The translations under genes were made by a program, and so were the position numbers. The notes beneath the pieces are model-generated. The model was not told the origin of the DNA. It was given only the letters and a program-made list of their open reading frames with translations, and did no database searches. From assembly GCA_026418715.1 (NCBI GenBank), contig JAOAAV010000024.1:1-48332 (forward strand): a stretch of 48,332 nt of DNA, in the 5' to 3' direction. Below, piece by piece: positions 6,676 to 15,595 of this stretch. Every line of letters begins with the position of its first letter. The stretch's first letter is position 1. Source of the DNA: Clostridia bacterium. GTDB lineage: Bacteria > Bacillota > Clostridia > UBA1381.

Positions 6676-9330
6676 TCAACGAAATAGGCTCTGTAGTTGA
6701 CTTAGGGATATGGTTTGCTTTGGATTGAAATTTTCGGAGTTAATATATTTTATAATGCTGTTTTTCAGCTGCCTCGTTTCAATAAATTCATCATTCAAAG
6801 AAAAGCTGCATACTAAAATATCCGCTTTTCCCACTCTTGCCTCAAATATATTTGACATTCTGGTATTGTCAAAGAAGTTGGGGACAAGCTCAATTATCGG
6901 CTCAAAGCTGTTCGGCAATTCGGAAATATCCATAGATACCGAGTTTTCCAATATATGATACCACTGAAAATTAGAGTGGCTTTGAGTTGGGAAATCCTCA
7001 AATAAAGGATGGGTATTTTTGCATATGAAGCCGCACGGATTAGACGACGGAAAATATGCGGGGCTCCAAAATACGGGGTAAAAGCAGCCATGAATGTTTT
7101 TCTTAAGAGATTTCTCGTCTGCAAAAACAGCAACTCTTCCACCGCTTTTAATCTTGTCTAAAACGGCGTTTGTCAGAGTGTTTTCAATCAGGACTTTGTT
7201 TTCTTGCTTTTCATATCCGGCAGGGTAGACAAAAATATCCCAACTATTTTTAATATTTGTATTTTTAATGGAAAGCACAGCTTTAATCATAGATGCTTTC
7301 TTGATAAAGCCAAGAGGGAAACTGATATTGTATTCCGACGTTTCTATGGAATATATAATTTCCCCATTGCTTACAAAATCAAGTACATAAATCGGATTTT
7401 TTACCTTTTCCTCTCCAAAATCGGCAAAAGCAAGCTGTGCGAAAAAGTTTTCCGTATTTTCATAGATACGCTTTGTCTTTAAAAGGGGAACCTGCGGCGA
7501 GCAAAATTCTCTAAACTCCTCGGGTGATATAATTTTTTTGCTTTCCCAGAAGGAGTTTAAAAGCCCGATAGTTGCGGTGCATTGCCCCGGATAATCGTGT
7601 ATTCCCAAAAGCTCAAAACCGCCCATATCATGCGTGCGAAGTGCCGCTTCGATATCTTCTTTATACAAAAGTGCCGCAAGCTTACCTGATGCAAAAACAA
7701 AATCACCTACTTTGTGGAGCAGGTTCTTTTTTTTCAGATCATTTGCGATAACTTCAAAGTTTACTGGAATAAGATTTCCAGTAAACTTTTCGATTTCTCT
7801 CACATCGGGATATACACAGTATTGTCCTACCTCGAATGATATGACTGGAACATCCTTCGCTTGGATGCCGTCGTCATATGCCAGGAAAGTGTCAAGAGGG
7901 AGCTTTTTGTGAAAGTACTGCGCACGTATCCCGTGTCCATCTGCACGGAAGGCGGAAAAATAATCGTCTGCCGGCGTAACACAACGGTCAAAATTTGAAG
8001 TGAGGGTGTATAGTCGGCGGCTGTCTAATGCCTTAAGTTTAGTAGTGATACTTTCTAAAAGCTCAAAATCTCCCAAAAGCTCATTTCCGTTGCTAAACAT
8101 ACAAAATGACGGGTGATTTCCGTAACACTTTGAAATCCTTTCCGCTTCTGCGGGATAATAACTGTGATGCGCCAAATCATCACCCGTTGCAAGCGAGCAT
8201 ACATCTAAATTAAGCCAAAGAGGCATTTCGGCAAGGACATAAATTCCGGTCAAATCCGCTGCCGCAAAAGCTGCATCCGGAGGACACCAAGAATGGAATC
8301 GGATATGATTTAAGCCATATTCTTTTAATGTACGGCAAACGTGAAGCCAAGAATCCAAATCTGTCGGCGGATAACCCGTTTTAGGATAAACACAGCAATC
8401 GAGTGTCCCCCTTAAAAATATTTTTTTGCCGTTTACATGAATTTCTCTGCCAACTGCCTTAATTTCACGCATACCGAAAATAACTGTCTTGCTTTCTCTG
8501 CAATCTTCACAAACAAGCTCTGCGTTAAGCTCATACAAATTGGGATGAAATTCATCCCAAAGCATGACATCATCTCCCATATCATATGTGAGCGTTACAA
8601 TTTGACGCTTGTGAAACAAGGTAACATTATACTCTTTTTTTTCAAGGGTGCTTGTGCCTTTGCAGTCTGCAACAGACAGGAAAACGGTTGCATTGTTTTT
8701 GCTGCTTGGTGTGGACAGCGGGGTGTTTATTGTCAGTTTAACTGTGATATTTTTTCTGTGTATGTCGGGAAAGACTTGAACATTGCTTATGTGGTACGCA
8801 TCATATGCACGAAGTTCTATTTTGCCTACTATTCCGTTCCATATAGACTGGGTATCGTCCGTATAGCCGCTTGCCATGGTGTCTATATTGTATAGATCAC
8901 GATTGTCTATTCGAACCGTCAGAGTATGTTTGCCGGTGGAGGCGTATGGGGTAAGGTCATAAATATGGGGAGTGGACAAAGAATCCTGTTGTCTGCCTAT
9001 TTTATTCTCATCCAGCCACACCTGCGAGAAAAACATGACTCTTTCCATGAAAAGCTCTATTTTTTTATTCATCCATTCTTTTGGAATTTCTATTTCTCGC
9101 TGATACCACATTACTCCGGTGTAAATATGATGCTGACGGAGAGAACGAACCGCATCCTTTGTCATGATATCATATCTTTCCGGTTCTGTGCCTACATTAT
9201 TCTCACAAGCACTTCCAGGCAATTTGAAATTGCTATTGTTTAGCTTTTTTTTGTAAAATGCCTGACTTTTTCCGATGTCGGTTTCATCGGTTTGATAATC
9301 CCAAAATCCGCTTAAAGAAATTGTTTGCAT
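6676..9330 (-). CDS. Glycoside hydrolase family 2 enzyme
   Basis: 884 residues. The order fits GH2: sugar-binding jelly-roll (about 1-180), immunoglobulin-like domain (about 180-290), TIM barrel (about 290-600), and a C-terminal part of about 280 residues that I do not recognise. The barrel holds KKIFLRGTLD, NHIRFHSWCPP, LAEMPLWLN, SNGNELLG with the acid/base Glu near 417, and VPVISFEVGQY with the likely nucleophile Glu near 500. Specificity (beta-galactosidase, glucuronidase or other) cannot be read. There is no signal peptide, so it is cytoplasmic. AAAGGAA precedes the ATG. It follows the DUF5107-TPR gene after 19 bp and is surely in the same operon. Confidence 0.88.
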   Translation of the reverse strand: MQTISLSGFWDYQTDETDIGKSQAFYKKKLNNSNFKLPGSACENNVGTEPERYDIMTKDAVRSLRQHHIYTGVMWYQREIEIPKEWMNKKIELFMERVMFFSQVWLDENKIGRQQDSLSTPHIYDLTPYASTGKHTLTVRIDNRDLYNIDTMASGYTDDTQSIWNGIVGKIELRAYDAYHISNVQVFPDIHRKNITVKLTINTPLSTPSSKNNATVFLSVADCKGTSTLEKKEYNVTLFHKRQIVTLTYDMGDDVMLWDEFHPNLYELNAELVCEDCRESKTVIFGMREIKAVGREIHVNGKKIFLRGTLDCCVYPKTGYPPTDLDSWLHVCRTLKEYGLNHIRFHSWCPPDAAFAAADLTGIYVLAEMPLWLNLDVCSLATGDDLAHHSYYPAEAERISKCYGNHPSFCMFSNGNELLGDFELLESITTKLKALDSRRLYTLTSNFDRCVTPADDYFSAFRADGHGIRAQYFHKKLPLDTFLAYDDGIQAKDVPVISFEVGQYCVYPDVREIEKFTGNLIPVNFEVIANDLKKKNLLHKVGDFVFASGKLAALLYKEDIEAALRTHDMGGFELLGIHDYPGQCTATIGLLNSFWESKKIISPEEFREFCSPQVPLLKTKRIYENTENFFAQLAFADFGEEKVKNPIYVLDFVSNGEIIYSIETSEYNISFPLGFIKKASMIKAVLSIKNTNIKNSWDIFVYPAGYEKQENKVLIENTLTNAVLDKIKSGGRVAVFADEKSLKKNIHGCFYPVFWSPAYFPSSNPCGFICKNTHPLFEDFPTQSHSNFQWYHILENSVSMDISELPNSFEPIIELVPNFFDNTRMSNIFEARVGKADILVCSFSLNDEFIETRQLKNSIIKYINSENFNPKQTISLSQLQSLFR

Positions 9331-9349
9331 AAGTGCATTCCTTTCCGAC

Positions 9350-12300
9350 TCAATAGTGAATTAAAAGATCCGTATACATTAATTTTAAATGAGTAAGTAT
9401 TCCTTGATGCGACAGATCCTTCTCCAATCCATTTGAAAACATCTTTTCACTTTCTTTTATTTTTCCGAGACCATAAAGCCCCAAACCCATCAGATAACAG
9501 CAATGGATATAATTTTTTTCCGTCAGATCCGTATCAAAAATAAGGAAATCAGGCAGTGATACCGCAAAGTAATCAATACTTACTTTATCATAAATATGCT
9601 GTTCGGCATAGTCCACAAGCTTATTGAATTTCCCTTTTGCGCTTTTTTCATCGCCAAGCTTTGCTGAAGATAGTGCCTGATAGAAAAACATTTCGGGGGG
9701 TTGGTCATTGTAGTACATGGCTGAACCGAGGTCGCTACCGCCGGCTGAAGCGCGCATAAAAGCATCCTTTGCGGCATCTTTGTTTCCAAGTCCTTCATAT
9801 GCGCAGCCTAAAAAGTAATAGATGTCATTTTCCTGAGCTCCGGCAAGCTTCCCTTCACCAAGATTGTAAGGATAAATCAACGCATTATTGAGCAAGGTTA
9901 TGCCGCGCTCATACTCCTTATTTAAAATTGCTTTCTTTGCAAGCTCAATATTTGCGGTCTTATACTGCGAGGTGATTTTCCCTTCACCGCCTTCCCATGG
10001 ATGGAATATGTGGGAATTCATTGCGGAAAGCGCTTTTTCATATTGACTTGTAAGGTTTAGCAGTGTGATGTATTCCGTATATAAATCATCTCTTGTTTTG
10101 ACAAGATTTTCATATCTTGAGAGCTGGTTTAAACGTTTCTCCACAGGAGTATTCATTCGTTTTAATAGCTGATCAAGTTCCAAAAGAATTCGGGCATCTG
10201 ACGGGGCACACTCAAAGGCTTTTGTCATGGATACAAGAGCTTTTTCGGCGTTATGTTCTTTGTTGAAATAAGCGAGTGCCAAATTCCTGTGAACAATGGA
10301 AAAAGCATCATCTAGGGAGCGTGAATTTTCCCAATATCGAATTGCCTCATGATGCTGCCCTTTATCGTATAAGAGGTTGCCAAGATAGTACATAGCTTTG
10401 GAATCAGACGGATTTTTTGATATCGCATATTTTAGCACAATGATATCCTCCAAGCGGTTGGGGAAACAATAATCTCCGCTGCATTTTGCTGCAGTTTCAA
10501 GTATATTGAGATTGTCTGATTGCTGATAGAAGGCGAGATAGTAATGCATCATAGGATCCGTGGTATTCGGAAGCAAGTTTAAAACATCTGCTGCATCATT
10601 GTACATTCCCGCTACGGCATAATTTAAAGAAAGTTCGATATAATTGTGCGTGTCGCCCCTCATTAGATTTGTCAGTTCGGACAAAATGTCTTCATCCTTG
10701 CTTATCGCATAAAGCTCATACATTGCACCAAAATCCAGAGGATCAATTGTGTTTGTTTCCTGTGCGTATCCTTTTGCTTCTTCAATTTTCCCTATTTTTC
10801 TCAAAACTGATGTTTTGAGATTTCTTGCTTTCAGGTTATGCACATTTCTTGATAATGATATATCAATAAAATTCAATGCCTGCAAGAGATCCCCTTTCCG
10901 TGCGGACAATGCGGCAAGCTGATAATATGCACCGTCCTGCTGGGCGCTGTTCCAAGCGGATTTGTAAAAGGCGTCAAAGCTTTCTTCATATCTGCCCTGC
11001 ATACGAAGCGCAAGACCGAGATTATAGTAAGGTTCTCCATCGTATGGATTGGGATTTTTCCAAGTTAGCTTTTTTATTGCTGTTCTAAAATGTGCCTCGC
11101 TTTTTTCAAACAATCCCTTTTTAAATAAAAGCTTGCCATAGCCGTTGTTTAATCTGATATCGGTTGGCTCACGCTTTAATCCTTCCAAATAGTACAGTTC
11201 GGGGTCGTAGGTTGCGTGATGATATTGTTCCAAATGTACAGCAGTAAGGAACAAATCTTCGCAGGATGAGATTTCCTCCGGAGCAAGAGCAGGTTTTGCA
11301 GGCTCGGGAATTTTTTCGATTGTCTTCTCAAGCGGGGTATAGGAAACCAGTATTTTCCCGTTTTCATCTATAACGGATACTGTTATATCTGTTTCTTTTT
11401 CGTCCGTTTCAAATTTTTCAAAAAAGCTTGTGTCGGGAGAAAGTTTTACGATTTTATTGACGTATGTCTGCCTTTTGCCTTTTACATTGATTTTAAGACT
11501 GTCATGTGATGAAGTAACATAAACGTGTACGGCCGCATTTTGATTTTCAAACTCCAGATTTACCATGGCGTCACGCGTAGCGTTTTTAACCGCTCCGATA
11601 TTCTTATAAGGCATGAAATACTGCACGAATCGCTTTTCTTCATAAGGCGCGATAAAAGAAAAGTCCGGCTGATTGTCGGTATATACGCCTGTCATAAGTT
11701 CAATATAAGGACCGTCCTCATCGGTCAAATTCCTGTCCCATGCTTTTCCAAAGTCGCCGCAGCCCCAAGTCCACTGCTTTTTGCCCGGTGATATGTGGTG
11801 ATCGGCAACGTGCAAAAGTCCCGCTTTTTTACCATAATCATAGTTGCCTATGAAATCAAAATCAGAGTGATATGCCATATAAGAGGTTGGCACAGGAATA
11901 TTTTTATACCTTGAAATATCTACACCAGCAGAGTAATCCATTTTGTAGTAAGTGCCGGTAGCTATTGGAAATCTTGATACGTCACGCTTACCGTGGTCCA
12001 TAACTGCATGAACGTCCGGCGGGAATATGGACTGAGTATCATCATTTACAGCCACGGCAGGATTTGCCCACCATAGAAATGTTTTTTCAAGATCGGTGGG
12101 ATTGTATAGCTGTCCTTTTATTTCAAGGTACGCTTTGCCTGGATAAAGCGTAAATCCTGCCATACCCTTGGTATGATACATTTTTTCTATTTCTCCAACC
12201 CAAACGGTTTTGCTTCCGTCTGAATTTTCGACAATTTTGTAATCGACGGGGTCAAAGGTGGACGGACGGTGGTGTTGAGGCCAATTAAATTCTATTCCAC

Positions 12301-12646
12301 CCGAAATCCATGGGCCCGCCAAGCCTACAAGCGCAGGTTTTATTACCCTGTTGTAATATACAAAATCATATCCGTTCGTTTTGTCGAGCGCACGCTGAAT
12401 ACGCCCGCCGATTTCGGGAAGAATCATAATTTGAAGATACTCATTTTCCAAAAATACGGCTTTATATATCTTATCTGTTTTTTCATTTGAGATAGCTTCA
12501 GTAACTGGATGGGGATATACTTTGCCCGAACTTCCTTGATATACGCGTTTTTCCAAAAACATCGGATTTTTATCTGCTTTTGCCGTTTCATAGGTGGGAA
12601 TTGTCACATCTTGTTCCCAAGCCTTTACGATATCGTTTTTACTCAT
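9350..12646 (-). CDS. DUF5107 domain protein with TPR repeats
   Basis: 1098 residues. The first ~400 form a DUF5107 region: it has YLQIMILPEIGGRIQRALDK, WISGGIEFNWPQHHRP, WWANPAVAVNDDTQ and HHISPGKKQWTWGCGDFG. The PEIGGRI strand and overall beta pattern resemble the galactose-mutarotase-like superfamily, so it may bind or act on sugar; this is inference. From about 470 on are many helical TPR-type repeats (for example GEPYYNLGLALRMQGRYEES and AMYYLGNLLYDKGQHHEAIR). There is no signal peptide. GGAGC lies 8 bp before ATG 12646. It is the first gene of the unit with GH2 and is divergent from an AraC regulator, which suggests induction by a plant glycan. Confidence 0.85.
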   Translation of the reverse strand: MSKNDIVKAWEQDVTIPTYETAKADKNPMFLEKRVYQGSSGKVYPHPVTEAISNEKTDKIYKAVFLENEYLQIMILPEIGGRIQRALDKTNGYDFVYYNRVIKPALVGLAGPWISGGIEFNWPQHHRPSTFDPVDYKIVENSDGSKTVWVGEIEKMYHTKGMAGFTLYPGKAYLEIKGQLYNPTDLEKTFLWWANPAVAVNDDTQSIFPPDVHAVMDHGKRDVSRFPIATGTYYKMDYSAGVDISRYKNIPVPTSYMAYHSDFDFIGNYDYGKKAGLLHVADHHISPGKKQWTWGCGDFGKAWDRNLTDEDGPYIELMTGVYTDNQPDFSFIAPYEEKRFVQYFMPYKNIGAVKNATRDAMVNLEFENQNAAVHVYVTSSHDSLKINVKGKRQTYVNKIVKLSPDTSFFEKFETDEKETDITVSVIDENGKILVSYTPLEKTIEKIPEPAKPALAPEEISSCEDLFLTAVHLEQYHHATYDPELYYLEGLKREPTDIRLNNGYGKLLFKKGLFEKSEAHFRTAIKKLTWKNPNPYDGEPYYNLGLALRMQGRYEESFDAFYKSAWNSAQQDGAYYQLAALSARKGDLLQALNFIDISLSRNVHNLKARNLKTSVLRKIGKIEEAKGYAQETNTIDPLDFGAMYELYAISKDEDILSELTNLMRGDTHNYIELSLNYAVAGMYNDAADVLNLLPNTTDPMMHYYLAFYQQSDNLNILETAAKCSGDYCFPNRLEDIIVLKYAISKNPSDSKAMYYLGNLLYDKGQHHEAIRYWENSRSLDDAFSIVHRNLALAYFNKEHNAEKALVSMTKAFECAPSDARILLELDQLLKRMNTPVEKRLNQLSRYENLVKTRDDLYTEYITLLNLTSQYEKALSAMNSHIFHPWEGGEGKITSQYKTANIELAKKAILNKEYERGITLLNNALIYPYNLGEGKLAGAQENDIYYFLGCAYEGLGNKDAAKDAFMRASAGGSDLGSAMYYNDQPPEMFFYQALSSAKLGDEKSAKGKFNKLVDYAEQHIYDKVSIDYFAVSLPDFLIFDTDLTEKNYIHCCYLMGLGLYGLGKIKESEKMFSNGLEKDLSHQGILTHLKLMYTDLLIHY

Positions 12647-12681
12647 AAAAATTGCTCCTTTTGAAAATGAATTCTTATAAA

Positions 12682-12792
12682 AATCACATTTGACCTTGAT
12701 AATCACATGATGGTATTATATAATGAATGTGTGTAAATTGCATTAGTGTGTCTTGCTGTTTCATTGATGAATATTGCTTATTTTAATGTGAT
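12682..12792. promoter_or_regulatory. ATCACAT repeats between AraC gene and DUF5107 operon
   Basis: AATCACAT occurs at 12682-12689 and 12701-12708 as a direct repeat with 19-bp period, and its inverse AATGTGAT occurs at 12785-12792. Direct repeats about two helical turns apart are typical AraC-family sites. They flank the araC -35/-10. Proposed operators for the divergent regulator. Confidence 0.4.
12696..12724 (+). promoter_or_regulatory. Promoter of the AraC regulator gene
   Basis: TTGATA at 12696-12701 and TATAAT at 12719-12724 with a 17-bp spacer. It implies a leader of about 170 nt. The -10 is inside the palindrome ATTATATAAT, so a -10 is also present on the minus strand. Confidence 0.65.
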
Positions 12793-12900
12793 ATATGCAC
12801 TAATTTTACAGTGTTTTTGTGAAAAATTCTTTGCTTGGGGGACCTTCTGAATAATTTGAAAATCAAGGGTTTCTTGGGACAACAAAGGAGCGGATTTTTT

Positions 12901-13734
12901 ATGAGGAATATAAAAAAGGGTGTAATGGAAGGGTCGGAAATTTACTTCCATACGCCGAGTGGACTTGAAAAATCAATGTTTTTATACCCTTTGAGCGTAG
13001 GGCATTTTTACTGCAATCACAGATACGAAACTTCAAGGATAGGACTTGATAATTATCTGATTATTTATATTAAAAACGGTAAAGGACTTCTAATTTATGA
13101 AGGAAAAACAACATATGTAAAAAAGGGCGAGATAATTTTTATCAACTGTAATCGTCCGCATACATATAAATCAGATCCTGATTGGGAGTCCGTGTGGATG
13201 CATTTTAATGGAACCGGCGCGAAGCAGTACTATGACATTATTGAAGAAAAAATGGGAAACGTCAGTTATGTAGGGGAGGGAATGATCTATCAGGTTCTTA
13301 TGTCCATCTTAAAAACATTTAGGGATAACGAACCGATGAATGAAGCTATAATGTCATGCTATATACAGAGGATTTTAGCTGAGTTGTATCAAAATACCTG
13401 CAATGCAAAGCGCAATTCCGGAATTCTTTTTGATGTGCTGCAGTACATACAGGAAAATTATAATAAAAATATTTCATTGGATGATCTGTGCAATCTCGTT
13501 CATCTGAGCCCATATTATTTTTGTAGGATGTTTAAAAAAGAAATGGGTTATGCACCGTACGAGTACATTATAGTGGTAAGAATAAATATGGCAAAAAGAC
13601 TGCTGAAAAAAACAAATAAAACAATTAAGGAGATTGCTTTTGAAACAGGGTTTAACAGCGAGGCAAATTTTATAAGAACGTTTAAGGTATATACCAACAT
13701 GACTCCGGGGATATTTAAAAAGACGGACTTTTAA
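12901..13734 (+). CDS. AraC family transcriptional regulator
   Basis: 277 residues. An N-terminal cupin-like sensing domain (about 1-160; includes KGEIIFINCNRPHTYKSD) is followed by two helix-turn-helix motifs at about 175-277: ISLDDLCNLVHLSPYYFCRM and IKEIAFETGFNSEANFIRTF, then the closing MTPGIFKK. Such regulators sense a sugar and activate nearby operons. It is divergent from the DUF5107-GH2 operon, its probable target. AAAGGAG lies about 10 bp before ATG 12901; an in-frame GTG further upstream lacks such a site. Confidence 0.9.
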   Translation: MRNIKKGVMEGSEIYFHTPSGLEKSMFLYPLSVGHFYCNHRYETSRIGLDNYLIIYIKNGKGLLIYEGKTTYVKKGEIIFINCNRPHTYKSDPDWESVWMHFNGTGAKQYYDIIEEKMGNVSYVGEGMIYQVLMSILKTFRDNEPMNEAIMSCYIQRILAELYQNTCNAKRNSGILFDVLQYIQENYNKNISLDDLCNLVHLSPYYFCRMFKKEMGYAPYEYIIVVRINMAKRLLKKTNKTIKEIAFETGFNSEANFIRTFKVYTNMTPGIFKKTDF

Positions 13735-13770
13735 GGGAAAAGATATTTTTATGTGGGGAGCATTAAAGGC

Positions 13771-13799
13771 TTGACTAAACCGCAAAAAAGAGGTATTAT
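13771..13799 (+). promoter_or_regulatory. Promoter of the HPr-like gene
   Basis: TTGACT at 13771-13776 and TATTAT at 13794-13799 with a 17-bp spacer. Confidence 0.7.
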
Positions 13800-13867
13800 A
13801 TAAATATAAAATTTGGAATTTTAATTTCTGACTATAGGCGGTAAAAATTTAAGGAGGAGTATATAAT

Positions 13868-14098
13868 ATGAAAACATTCAATCTTGTTTTAAGCTCAATC
13901 AACGACGTGAAGGATTTTGTGAATATTGTCAGCAAATATGACTTTGACGTGGATTTAACTTCCGGCAGATATGTTGTTGATGCGAAATCGATTATGGGAA
14001 TTTTCAGCTTGGATTTGTCAAAGCCGATTAAAGTGGAGGTTCACAATGATAATTGTGATGAGTTCATGGGAGAATTGAAAAAATTTATTGTTGAATAA
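13868..14098 (+). CDS. HPr-like protein without the phosphorylatable His (Crh-like)
   Basis: 76 residues, slightly shorter than HPr. The central DAKSIMGIFSLDL matches the Ser-46 region of HPr (KSIMGVMSLG), and Ser-41 here is the likely equivalent. At the site of the active His (LHARPA in HPr) the protein reads SSINDVKDF, with no His, so it cannot pass phosphate from PEP in the sugar PTS. This is the state of Crh, which acts only as a co-repressor of CcpA when Ser-phosphorylated. A regulatory role in carbon catabolite control is therefore possible but unproven. AAGGAGGAG precedes the ATG, and its own promoter and terminator make it a single-gene unit next to the AraC-GH2 module. Confidence 0.75.
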   Translation: MKTFNLVLSSINDVKDFVNIVSKYDFDVDLTSGRYVVDAKSIMGIFSLDLSKPIKVEVHNDNCDEFMGELKKFIVE

Positions 14099-14100
14099 AA

Positions 14101-14144
14101 ACAACTCCTCCTCATTGTGAAAAGAGGGGGAGTTGTCTTTTTAC
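14101..14144 (+). terminator. Terminator of the HPr-like gene
   Basis: ACAACTCCTCCTC (14101-14113) pairs with GAGGGGGAGTTGT (14124-14136) and is followed by CTTTTT. Confidence 0.85.
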
Positions 14145-14163
14145 GGCTTCTTTATAATAAATA

Positions 14164-15516
14164 TTAGCTTATTCTCTTTGTTTTCCAATGCCCCGAACAG
14201 TATCTCAGTACGGTCATAATACATGCCATGCCCCATGCTGCGGGGACAGCTGTCCATATTCCCCATGTGCCGAAAAAGTGAGCAAGAACGTAGGAAAATG
14301 CTACTCTGGCGCTAAGTTCTATAAGTCCTATTGACATAGCAATATTAATATCTCCCGCACCTTTTATAAGATTCAAAAAAGTCTGCATAATTCCCGCTAT
14401 AATATAAGCAATTCCAATAACGGACAGATATTGTCCCCCAATTGCGATTGCTTCAAAATCTTTGTTTTTGTCCAAAAACAAATGCAAAAGCTGTACTCTG
14501 AAACTTACAATTACCGCAGCGACGACAATACATGAGCTTACCATCAGAATAAGAGTTTGCTTTACTCCGCTTTTAATTCTGTCAATATTTTTTGCACCGA
14601 TATTTTGGGCGGTAAATACAGACATTGCCGTACCTATAGATACAATGGGCTGAATGGCTAATGTATCAATTTTTGTGCCTGCCGTATATGCGGCAATTGT
14701 TGTGGTGCCAAATGAATTTACAAGACGCTGGACGCTCATTCCGCTTAAAGAAATCAGCGAACTTTGCAGGGCATTTGGTATGCCCATTTTCAATATTTTC
14801 ACAATCATATTTTTATCAAAAATCCACTCATTTCTTCTTATATGCAAAATAGCATATTTTTTCATGATGAAAAAGATGCATACTAATGCAGAAGAAATTT
14901 GGGCAATAATAGTTGCATATGCCGTCGAATTGATTCCTCCATGAAAATTTACGACAAACAGTAAATCCAGTCCTATGTTGACGATAGATGAAACGATTAA
15001 TGCATATAGCGGAACACGAGAGTCACCGACGCTTCTGAGCACAGCAGCACAGGTATTGTAAAGCGCAACGCCGATTGTTCCAAAGAATATAATTCTAAGA
15101 TATGAAGCTGCGCCATCTATAATTTCCGGAGGGGTATTTAATAGACGCAATGCGGGTTTTGCGCCCAAACCCCCGATAACAGAGATAAAAACCGTCATTG
15201 CGGAGACTACATACATCAGGGAAACAAATGCTCTGCGCATATTTTCAAATTTGTTCGCTCCAAAGTATTGTGAAATAATAATTCCTGCACCGTTTGTAAG
15301 GCCTATGAGCCATGAAATCAACAAAAAAGACGTAGTTCCTGTAGTTCCCACGGCTGCCAAGGCGTCTGAGCCTATAAATTTTCCCACAATGGCAGCATCC
15401 GTTAAATTATAAAGCTGCTGAAATATATTTCCTATAATCATAGGTATTGCAAAATTTATGATTATAGTAATCGGTTTGCCTGTAGTCATGCTTTTAATCA
15501 CGATTTTTTTCTCCAT
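14164..15516 (-). CDS. MATE family efflux transporter
   Basis: 450 residues with about 12 hydrophobic segments. The N-terminal part reads IPMIIGNIFQQLYNLTDAAI and VGKFIGSDALAAVG, the classic MATE opening; a second MatE repeat starts near residue 235 (MGIPNALQSSLISLSGMSVQ). These inner-membrane antiporters export drugs or metabolites using Na+ or H+ gradients; substrate cannot be predicted. The ATG at 15516 has no good ribosome site; an in-frame GTG at 15501, 9 bp after GGAG, is an alternative start giving 445 residues. It lies downstream of pckG on the same strand, past a hairpin. Confidence 0.9.
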   Translation of the reverse strand: MEKKIVIKSMTTGKPITIIINFAIPMIIGNIFQQLYNLTDAAIVGKFIGSDALAAVGTTGTTSFLLISWLIGLTNGAGIIISQYFGANKFENMRRAFVSLMYVVSAMTVFISVIGGLGAKPALRLLNTPPEIIDGAASYLRIIFFGTIGVALYNTCAAVLRSVGDSRVPLYALIVSSIVNIGLDLLFVVNFHGGINSTAYATIIAQISSALVCIFFIMKKYAILHIRRNEWIFDKNMIVKILKMGIPNALQSSLISLSGMSVQRLVNSFGTTTIAAYTAGTKIDTLAIQPIVSIGTAMSVFTAQNIGAKNIDRIKSGVKQTLILMVSSCIVVAAVIVSFRVQLLHLFLDKNKDFEAIAIGGQYLSVIGIAYIIAGIMQTFLNLIKGAGDINIAMSIGLIELSARVAFSYVLAHFFGTWGIWTAVPAAWGMACIMTVLRYCSGHWKTKRIS

Positions 15517-15546
15517 TCGTCATATGTTTATCTTCAACGTGAACAA

Positions 15547-15594
15547 AAATATGAGAAGCTATTTTCTAATAAAACAGCTTCTCATATTTTTTAT
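15547..15594 (-). terminator. Terminator of pckG
   Basis: AAATATGAGAAGCT (15547-15560) and AGCTTCTCATATTT (15576-15589) form a perfect 14-bp stem. T-runs on both sides make it bidirectional. It starts only a few bases after the pckG stop. Confidence 0.8.
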
Positions 15595-15595
15595 A

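Noticed and set aside
8437-8895. 152-codon plus-strand frame inside the GH2 gene
   Set aside because: Antisense to a well-supported enzyme; unlikely amino-acid composition.
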